Assembly: GCA_021107345.1 (NCBI GenBank)
Contig: JAIOSX010000180.1
Coordinates: 1-5,162 of the forward strand
Reading direction: 5' to 3'
Length of the DNA stretch: 5,162 nt
Source: Candidatus Aegiribacteria sp.
GTDB lineage: Bacteria > Fermentibacterota > Fermentibacteria > Fermentibacterales > Fermentibacteraceae
Shown here: one piece after another, positions 1 through 5,162 of the stretch
Position numbering within the stretch: the first letter of the stretch is position 1
Layout: the number at the start of each line of letters is the position of its first letter
Position numbers and translations under genes: made by a program
Notes under the pieces: generated by a model
Seen by the model: only the letters and a program-made list of their open reading frames with translations
Told to the model about the DNA's origin: nothing
Databases searched by the model: none

Positions 1-468
1 AACCGGGGAGCCGTTGACCTTCCACGATGATTCCTCCCAGGTGAATTGGATCGAAAGGGAGTACCCGGAATACCAGGTGAACAGGACATCGGCATTCCTG
101 CCTATCAAGGAGGTTTCCTCCGATATGATATTTTCAAGCGGGGGCAGGGAAACACCCTCGAGCATTCTGGAAACGAAATCCTCCACCATCATCCATTCAA
201 TATCCCATGTCGATAGTCCCGAGCCGGATTCCCTGAGCAAAGCTGCAGCCAGGTCGGGATTCGATGTAACCAGTTCCTTCAGCTGCTGGTAACTTGATTC
301 GATCTGAACCCTTACGCTTTCGGACATCAGATCCAGAAATCGTTCTCCATCACGGTTCTCAACAGCGTACAGCAGATCCCAGGTGGAATCGATCGGAGTT
401 GATGATGCAACCGATGAAACTGAGATAAGCATTAATAAGGTGATTATGGAATTCCGCAGTATATCCAT
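1..468 (-). CDS. Putative secreted protein of unknown function, 3' end outside window
   Basis: An open frame from ATG 468 runs without a stop to the left edge, giving 156 residues of an incomplete protein. The first ~21 residues look like a Sec signal peptide: a short N-terminus with Arg5, a hydrophobic core (IITLLMLISV) and a likely cleavage after SVA (residue 21). There is no lipobox cysteine, so it is probably periplasmic or exported rather than a lipoprotein. The mature part is rich in Glu, Ser and Trp. It begins with a WDLLYAVENRDGERFLDLMS stretch and later has TWEESSWKV. A helix describing a small workload, then a Trp-containing strand ending in W-K-V, recalls NTF2/lumazine-binding-like domains (DUF4878 type), but this is a shape impression only and I do not recognise the family. 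The start is supported by the signal peptide, by a purine-rich GGGAAGG six bases upstream, and by the position overlapping the PHP stop by 25 bases. The base composition looks like that of its neighbours. Confidence 0.75.
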   Translation of the reverse strand, partial: MDILRNSIITLLMLISVSSVASSTPIDSTWDLLYAVENRDGERFLDLMSESVRVQIESSYQQLKELVTSNPDLAAALLRESGSGLSTWDIEWMMVEDFVSRMLEGVSLPPLENIISEETSLIGRNADVLFTWYSGYSLSIQFTWEESSWKVNGSPV

Positions 469-1418
469 GTTCTGCCTTCCCTGAAAACCCTGATTGAAAC
501 GCGCCCGGTAATCTCTGAGCTGATCCGGTGGCTTCCGGCTTCAAGATGATCCTGCCAGAGTATATATCCTGATTTACTGATGGTTACTTTTCCCGCTCCG
601 GGAAGACGCAGCAATATGCATTCATCTTCCCTGCCGGCCCTGAAACCGGAGGCATCTCCGTACAGGACATTACTTGTAAAACACGATCCCCGTCTTAGGG
701 CGCTTAATATCTGCTTCTCAGCGATATCGTCAGAATCTGACAGGTTTTTATATAGGAGTATATGAGTAAGAAGCCTTCTGAACATCATATCGTATGGAAA
801 TACCTCCAGTCTGAACCGTCCGAGCCCGAATCTCAGAGCATGAGCATCGGGGCCTGCAATCGCGCAGCCTCCTGTTCCCTCCCAGAACTCTATCGCGGTC
901 GGGGAAGGATGTTCCACATATCTGTCAGGATTTCTCAGTTTTGCTGCAGCGTTGAAAAGCGAGATGCCTTTCTTCCACAGGGACATGTAGTTCCAAACCT
1001 CAACCCCTGAAAGCCCGTTGGTATCGTTCCCCCCTTTCCAGGAATAGCTTCTCGTACGCGGGAGTTTCCCCGGCGCTTCCGTGGGGTGGGCAGCAATAGC
1101 GATACCACCGCTTTCATTTACAAAAGATATCTGTTCCTGCGTATCCCGGGTTCGGGGAAGCTCGTCTATTCCATAAACAAGAAGATGACTGTTCTCCGCT
1201 GAATCCTCAAGTTCAGCTCCTGCAAGAACAAAAAGAGAGGAGTTCCAGCCTCCGAAACCTCTTTCCCTTGCATCCAGCGTGTTGTGATCATTAATACCCA
1301 GAATGGAAGCTCCTGAGGTCCGGGCCATCCGGATAACCTCTTCTATCGAACCGGTCCCATCGGATGCATTGGTGTGAACATGAAGAATCGCTTTTTTCTC
1401 TATCAGGCTGACCATCAC
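444..1418 (-). CDS. PHP-domain metal-dependent phosphoesterase-like protein with C-terminal beta-rich domain
   Basis: A 324-residue protein of the PHP (polymerase and histidinol phosphatase) superfamily, whose members use a two- or three-metal site to hydrolyse phosphoesters. The metal-ligand set appears complete: HVHTNASDG (His13, His15, Asp20), NDHNT (His45), GAELE (Glu69), SHLLVYG (His78), AAHP (His111), GVEVWN (Glu140) and GPDAHA (Asp191, His193). The second motif reads NDH where TDH is commoner. Residues ~240-324 form a separate, probably beta-sheet tail ending in WIYCGIP; similar tails with a final W-I-x-x-N-P motif occur in CehA/McbA-type PHP proteins, so this assignment is family-level inference. 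There is no signal peptide, so it is probably cytosolic. The substrate is unknown; nucleotide or sugar-phosphate hydrolysis is a guess. The gene starts with tandem GTG (1418) and ATG (1415), and the ATG is at least as likely. An in-frame TAG at 1428-1430 rules out anything further upstream. It lies 26 bases after the pump gene and overlaps the next gene by 25 bases, which suggests co-transcription. Confidence 0.9.
   Translation of the reverse strand: MMVSLIEKKAILHVHTNASDGTGSIEEVIRMARTSGASILGINDHNTLDARERGFGGWNSSLFVLAGAELEDSAENSHLLVYGIDELPRTRDTQEQISFVNESGGIAIAAHPTEAPGKLPRTRSYSWKGGNDTNGLSGVEVWNYMSLWKKGISLFNAAAKLRNPDRYVEHPSPTAIEFWEGTGGCAIAGPDAHALRFGLGRFRLEVFPYDMMFRRLLTHILLYKNLSDSDDIAEKQILSALRRGSCFTSNVLYGDASGFRAGREDECILLRLPGAGKVTISKSGYILWQDHLEAGSHRISSEITGRVSIRVFREGRTWIYCGIP
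475..481 (-). promoter_or_regulatory. Probable ribosome binding site for the secreted-protein gene
   Basis: On the minus strand, GGGAAGG ends six bases before ATG 468, inside the last codons of the PHP gene. Its AAGG part can pair with the 16S 3' end. It is the best Shine-Dalgarno-like site in the window and supports the ATG at 468 as the start. It is weak by the standard of GGAGG sites. Confidence 0.4.
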
Positions 1419-1444
1419 GCATTCATTCTATATCAATGATCAAT

Positions 1445-4288
1445 TCAGCTGACACTTGCCAGCTTTTCATACCTGATCCGCCTGCGAGATTTTATCAGTT
1501 CGAATACGCCCAGAAATATCAGCGCGGCACCAAGTACGAAGATCCAGTCGAGAATCCCCGGACCACTGAAGTAGAGGAACCCGCTTACGAACGGCACATA
1601 TACCGCTGTCAGTACAAGGCCGATGGACCCCAGTATGGACCAGAGCAGTGTTCTATTGCTGAAGAAATTCCTGTTGAAAATAGAAGCAAGCCTGTATCTC
1701 TGGGACAGCACATTTGCAAACTGACAGAAAGCGATTGTAAGATACGACAGTGTTGTCGCCCTCAGGTATGCTACAGGAAATACAACCATGTCGGCGGGGA
1801 AGATCTGTCCTGTCCGGAACATGCTGAACGCGTAATTGCCGAAAGCAAGTATCCCGATCAGGACTCCGAGAAATATCACTTCAAGGGATGTTTGTTTGTT
1901 CATTATGTGATCGCACTGCTTCCTCGGGGGTATCTGCATTATCCCCTTTGCCGAGGGATCGAAGGTCAGGCAAGTCAGGGGCATGACCTCGGCAAGCAGG
2001 TCGATGGCCAGAATCTGGAGGGCAAGTATGGGTATTGCCCAGTCGCCAAGGGCAACAGCGGTAAGCCCGAGTATCACAATTATCAGCTCGGCTGCATTCG
2101 TGGTCATGGAAGCGAGGACGGTTTTCTTGAGGTTTGCGTAGATGGTGCGGCCCTCTCTGACAGCCTCCACCAGCGTGGGAAAACTGTCGTCAAGAAGTAT
2201 CAGTTCGGCGGCTTCCTTCGCAACATCGGTACCTGTTATACCCATTGCAACACCAATATCCGCCCTTTTAAGCGCCGGGGCGTCGTTAACACCGTCACCA
2301 GTTACAGCAACAACCTCACCCTGATCCTCAAGAATATTGACTATTCTGAGCTTGTGCGCGGGGCTTACCCTTGAAAATATCACGGAATCATCCGTCATGA
2401 GAATCCGTGTGAGTTCTTCATCATCGATGTCTTCCAGCTGCTCGCCTGTATAAACGAGGGGTTCTCCCGACTTGCACAGACCTATTTCCCTGCCAACCGC
2501 CTTCGCTGTAATCGAATGGTCGCCGGTCATAATAACAATTCTTATCCTGGCCTCATGACATGCGGCTATCGCCTCTTTTACACCCTCCTTGGGTGGATCT
2601 GTCATTCCGACAAGACCGAGAAAGACAACATCCTTTTCTATCTCCTCAAGTACGTAGTCACTTCCATCCAGCTCGAGGGGTCGGAAAGCTACGGCCAGTA
2701 CCCTCAGTGCCTGATTGGAAAACTCCTCATTAAGGCTCCTGATACGCTCCCTGTCCTCATCGGTTATAGGTACGGCTTTCCCGTTTCTGTAGATGTACTT
2801 CGAAATGGAGAGAACACTGTCCGTCGCGCCCTTCATGGCCAACTCTACCTTGTCGCCGAACTGCCTTACGGAACTCATTCTCTTTCTATCAGAATCGAAT
2901 GGGAATTCATGAAGTTCCGGATTCTCATCGTCCTCCGTGGGGCTTCTGGTTCCAAGTTTTGTGGACATGGCCACGAGGGCGGCTTCAGTAGGGTCTCCAA
3001 CGGGATACCAACTCTTATGTTCTTCATCCGGAGGGTGAATTTCAGCGTTGGATGCCATCGTTCCGGCATCCATCATTATCTCTATATCGCCTATCTGTTC
3101 ACTGGTCAGCGCGTTACCGTCTGAATCCAGTATTCCCCCCTCGGGCTTGTATCCTGTTCCTGTCAGCCTGTATTCACTGCCGTCGAACCAGACCTTCGTT
3201 ACGGTCATTTCGTTCTTCGTGAGAGTGCCTGTTTTGTCTGTACAGATAACTGTAGTTGAGCCGAGGGTCTCTATCGAAGGAAGATTCTTGACCACAGCCT
3301 GCCGATCAGCGAGCCTTTTACTGGCAGCGGTAAGGGCAACTGTTACCTGGGCAGGGAGTGCCTGGGGAACGGAAGCTACAGCGACGCCGAGAGCGAGAAT
3401 CATACTTGTTATAAGCGGAAATCCCTGCCAGAGGGCTACTGCGAAGAGTCCGATACTGAGGATAACGACTATCAAGGTCAGCCATTTTGCAAGAATTCCC
3501 AATTCCTTCTGCAAAGTGGATTTAACCGTGGACGTTTCCTGGGTCATGCTTGCGATCCTGCCCATTTCAGTGGACATACCTGTTCGGACGACAACCCCGG
3601 TTGCAGTGCCCGTCGCCACTGTTGTGCCCATGAAGGCCATGTTCTCCTGGTCGGATATTATGCATCTGTCACTGATAGCGTTGGTAAACTTCTCCTGCGG
3701 CATGGATTCACCTGTGAGTGAGAATTCCACCGTACGGAAGTCGAAGCATTCAATAAGCCTTAAATCTGCGGGAATCTTGTCTCCCGCTTCAACTTCGACT
3801 ATATCCCCGGGCACGAGCATCCACTGTGTCATCTCCGTAAGTATCCCATCCACCAGTACTTTCGCTGGGGATTGGATAAGCTCCTTCAAGCGTTCCAGTA
3901 TCTTTCCGGCTTTGTACTCCTGAATGAAACCGATAATGGCGTTAATAATGACTATTACGAACATAATCGCGCCGTCGCGGTAACTGCCGATGACAATTGA
4001 AACGGTTCCTGCTGCTATAAGCACAAGAACGAGCAGATCCCGGAACTGTTTCAGAAGAATCATCCATTTTGGAACGGTTACATCTGATACTATCTCATTG
4101 GGACCAACATCTGAACGGATCTTCCCGGCAGTCTTCCGGGTTAGTCCTTTTTCGGAAGATCCGAGGATTTCAAGGGTCTCCCGGCCGGACAAACGGTAAA
4201 ACTCGGTAGTTTCCATAAGCGATGTTCTGCTGCTGTCATTCTGCATCTTAATAAGTGTTTCCGATCCTTTTGAATTAGCAGGTCTCAC
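1445..4288 (-). CDS. P2-type cation-transporting P-type ATPase, Na,K-ATPase-like cation site
   Basis: An inner-membrane ion pump driven by ATP through a phosphoaspartate intermediate. Visible in order (residues of the longest reading): cation-ATPase N-terminal domain ~28-80; M1 ~84-101; M2 ~106-123; actuator domain with TGES at 192-195; M3 ~269-288; M4 ~293-317; DKTGTLT with catalytic Asp351; nucleotide domain with GDPTEAAL (431-438), FPFDSDRKRMS and KGA (486-488); MTGD (587-590); TGDGVNDAP (663-671); then M5-M10 ~724-932. The 947 residues and ten membrane segments fit a P2 pump. M4 has PQALP (Gln309) where PEGLP or PEGL is usual. M5 (TTNAAE, Asn731/Glu734), M6 (IDLLAE, Asp763/Glu767) and M8 (QFAN, Gln856) align better with Na,K-ATPase than with SERCA, so the ion is uncertain: Na+, K+ or H+ are as possible as Ca2+. 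No beta subunit gene is visible. The start is uncertain: GTG 4288 is the furthest possible, because an in-frame TGA sits at 4298-4300. ATG 4246 (Met15) and ATG 4216 (Met25) also fit, and Met25 gives the N-terminal spacing most usual for the family. None has a clear ribosome site. Confidence 0.95.
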   Translation of the reverse strand: MRPANSKGSETLIKMQNDSSRTSLMETTEFYRLSGRETLEILGSSEKGLTRKTAGKIRSDVGPNEIVSDVTVPKWMILLKQFRDLLVLVLIAAGTVSIVIGSYRDGAIMFVIVIINAIIGFIQEYKAGKILERLKELIQSPAKVLVDGILTEMTQWMLVPGDIVEVEAGDKIPADLRLIECFDFRTVEFSLTGESMPQEKFTNAISDRCIISDQENMAFMGTTVATGTATGVVVRTGMSTEMGRIASMTQETSTVKSTLQKELGILAKWLTLIVVILSIGLFAVALWQGFPLITSMILALGVAVASVPQALPAQVTVALTAASKRLADRQAVVKNLPSIETLGSTTVICTDKTGTLTKNEMTVTKVWFDGSEYRLTGTGYKPEGGILDSDGNALTSEQIGDIEIMMDAGTMASNAEIHPPDEEHKSWYPVGDPTEAALVAMSTKLGTRSPTEDDENPELHEFPFDSDRKRMSSVRQFGDKVELAMKGATDSVLSISKYIYRNGKAVPITDEDRERIRSLNEEFSNQALRVLAVAFRPLELDGSDYVLEEIEKDVVFLGLVGMTDPPKEGVKEAIAACHEARIRIVIMTGDHSITAKAVGREIGLCKSGEPLVYTGEQLEDIDDEELTRILMTDDSVIFSRVSPAHKLRIVNILEDQGEVVAVTGDGVNDAPALKRADIGVAMGITGTDVAKEAAELILLDDSFPTLVEAVREGRTIYANLKKTVLASMTTNAAELIIVILGLTAVALGDWAIPILALQILAIDLLAEVMPLTCLTFDPSAKGIMQIPPRKQCDHIMNKQTSLEVIFLGVLIGILAFGNYAFSMFRTGQIFPADMVVFPVAYLRATTLSYLTIAFCQFANVLSQRYRLASIFNRNFFSNRTLLWSILGSIGLVLTAVYVPFVSGFLYFSGPGILDWIFVLGAALIFLGVFELIKSRRRIRYEKLASVS

Positions 4289-4322
4289 GTACTGTGATCA
4301 TCGATATCCGGATTCAGGCAGG

Positions 4323-5162
4323 TCACTTTCTCCGTCGTTTAATTTCCTTTATGACAAAGGGAATAATTTCAAAGAGATCGCCTACAAAGCCGATATCACA
4401 GAATTCGAAGATCGGAGCGGTCTCGTCCTTGTTGATGGCAAAGATTCTGTCGGATGACTGCATTCCCACCCTGTGCTGAACCGCCCCGGATATTCCGCAT
4501 GCGATATAAGTTTTCGGCTGTACGGTTTTTCCAGTCTGTCCAACCTGGTGCGGATATGAAATCCAGCCTGCATCTATAGCAGCGCGGCTTGCTCCGATAC
4601 TTCCATCCAGAAGATCTGCAAGCTCCTGCAGAAGACTAAAATTATCAAGGCTCTTAAGCCCTCTACCTCCTGACACTATCACCTCTGCCTCGGAAATATC
4701 AATTTCACCCTCATCAAGAGGATTGAAATCCATCACTTCTGTTCTGCTTTCAAGGTCTTCTGGTGACAGATCTATTTTCTCAAGTGTACCGATTCTTTTT
4801 TCATCGGGATCCATGGCTTTCATCACCCTGGGTCTTACGGTCGACATCTGAGGCCTGGTATCCGAACATACTATCGTAGCCAGGATGTTCCCTCCGAAAG
4901 CAGGTCTTGTCTGAAGGAGACCGCCGGCTTCAGGATCGATAGCAAGCTCGGTGCAATCAGCGGTAAGCCCGGTGTTAAGGTTCTTGGCTATCCTGGGCAT
5001 AAGGTCTCGACCCGTAGTAGTGGCAGCAGCAAGCACAACGGCAGGTTTTTTCTCTATTATCAATCTTTCGGCAATTCTGGAGAATGGCTCGGTCCTGAAA
5101 TGTTCAAGCTGAGTATCTTCAGCAAGATATACAGTGTCTGCACCGTAACTGATGAGCTTTGC
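4323..5162 (-). CDS. etfA: Electron-transfer flavoprotein subunit alpha (EtfA/FixB family), 5' end outside window
   Basis: This is the alpha subunit of electron-transfer flavoprotein, a soluble FAD heterodimer (with EtfB) that carries electrons between flavin dehydrogenases and a downstream acceptor such as an ETF:quinone oxidoreductase. The frame stays open to the right edge, so the 279 residues visible lack roughly the first 40 to 60 of the usual ~320. A TTG at 5063 is internal, because clear EtfA sequence (ISYGADTVYLAED) precedes it. Fragment residues ~1-150 hold the Rossmann-like domain I, with GRDLMPR at 51-57 and a TVRPRVM stretch. Residues ~155-279 hold the FAD-binding domain: VSGGRGLKS, GASRAAIDAGW (Arg193), HQVGQTGKT (205-213), GISGAVQH (223-230) and AINKD followed by APIF. 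All flavin-contacting motifs look intact. The expected partner etfB is not in the window and would lie to the right. Whether the ETF is bifurcating cannot be judged without EtfB. The pump gene follows after 34 bases. Confidence 0.95.
   Translation of the reverse strand, partial: AKLISYGADTVYLAEDTQLEHFRTEPFSRIAERLIIEKKPAVVLAAATTTGRDLMPRIAKNLNTGLTADCTELAIDPEAGGLLQTRPAFGGNILATIVCSDTRPQMSTVRPRVMKAMDPDEKRIGTLEKIDLSPEDLESRTEVMDFNPLDEGEIDISEAEVIVSGGRGLKSLDNFSLLQELADLLDGSIGASRAAIDAGWISYPHQVGQTGKTVQPKTYIACGISGAVQHRVGMQSSDRIFAINKDETAPIFEFCDIGFVGDLFEIIPFVIKEIKRRRK

Noticed and set aside
1436..2374. Long plus-strand open frame (312 codons) opposite the end of the ATPase gene
   Set aside because: It lies fully antisense to conserved ATPase sequence, its translation has no recognisable domain and an erratic, Cys- and His-rich composition. 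It is a by-product of the codon use of the real gene.
2516..3124. Plus-strand open frame (202 codons) opposite the nucleotide-binding domain of the ATPase
   Set aside because: Antisense to highly conserved motifs (KGA, FDSDRKR) with no domain of its own.
3048..3923. Plus-strand open frame (291 codons) opposite the actuator, M3 and M4 region of the ATPase
   Set aside because: It mirrors the ATPase frame and is rich in Ser, Val, Thr and Ile, as expected for an antisense frame. No family motif and no start signal are visible.
1445..4288. Calling the pump a SERCA/PacL-type Ca2+ ATPase
   Set aside because: The M4 Glu is Gln, M6 carries an Asp/Glu pair in the Na,K-ATPase register, and M8 has Gln rather than SERCA Glu908. 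The general P2 call is kept and the ion is left open.
1437..4300. TGATCA palindromes in both short gaps (1437-1442 and 4295-4300) as possible operator sites
   Set aside because: A six-base palindrome occurring twice in about 5 kb is expected by chance, and the flanking bases do not match.
5061..5063. TTG at 5063 as the start of the EtfA gene
   Set aside because: The same frame continues upstream to the window edge with typical EtfA sequence (YGADTVYLAED), so the TTG is an internal leucine codon.

Overview
The window is ordinary bacterial chromosome, roughly half G+C. It is packed with genes that all read on the minus strand, so transcription runs from the right edge to the left. I see no phage, transposon, CRISPR or RNA-gene signatures. 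The organism cannot be named from this sequence. An electron-transfer flavoprotein, a P2-type cation pump and scarce Shine-Dalgarno sequences would fit an uncultured or anaerobic bacterium, but that is a weak inference.

In order of transcription there are four genes. (1) The C-terminal 279 residues of an electron-transfer flavoprotein alpha subunit (EtfA), cut by the right edge, ending at 4323. (2) A complete P2-type cation-transporting ATPase of about 947 residues, 4288 to 1445. (3) A complete PHP-domain metal-dependent phosphoesterase-like protein of 324 residues, 1418 to 444. (4) The first 156 residues of a putative secreted protein of unknown function, starting at 468 and running off the left edge; it overlaps the end of the PHP gene by 25 bases. 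The gaps are 34 bases (EtfA to ATPase) and 26 bases (ATPase to PHP). No terminator-like hairpin was found in them, so the four genes could form one transcription unit.

There is no evident single pathway. ETF moves electrons between flavoenzymes and the quinone pool or another acceptor. The ATPase moves a cation across the inner membrane. The PHP protein probably hydrolyses a phosphoester. The last protein is probably exported. A link between redox chemistry and ion homeostasis is possible but rests only on adjacency.

The most interesting detail is the cation site of the ATPase. Membrane segments M5, M6 and M8 resemble the Na,K-ATPase (P2C) pattern more than the SERCA Ca2+ pattern, and the normally conserved M4 glutamate is a glutamine (PQALP instead of PEGLP). 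No intergenic stretch exceeds 40 bases, and I found no convincing new multi-gene system here.
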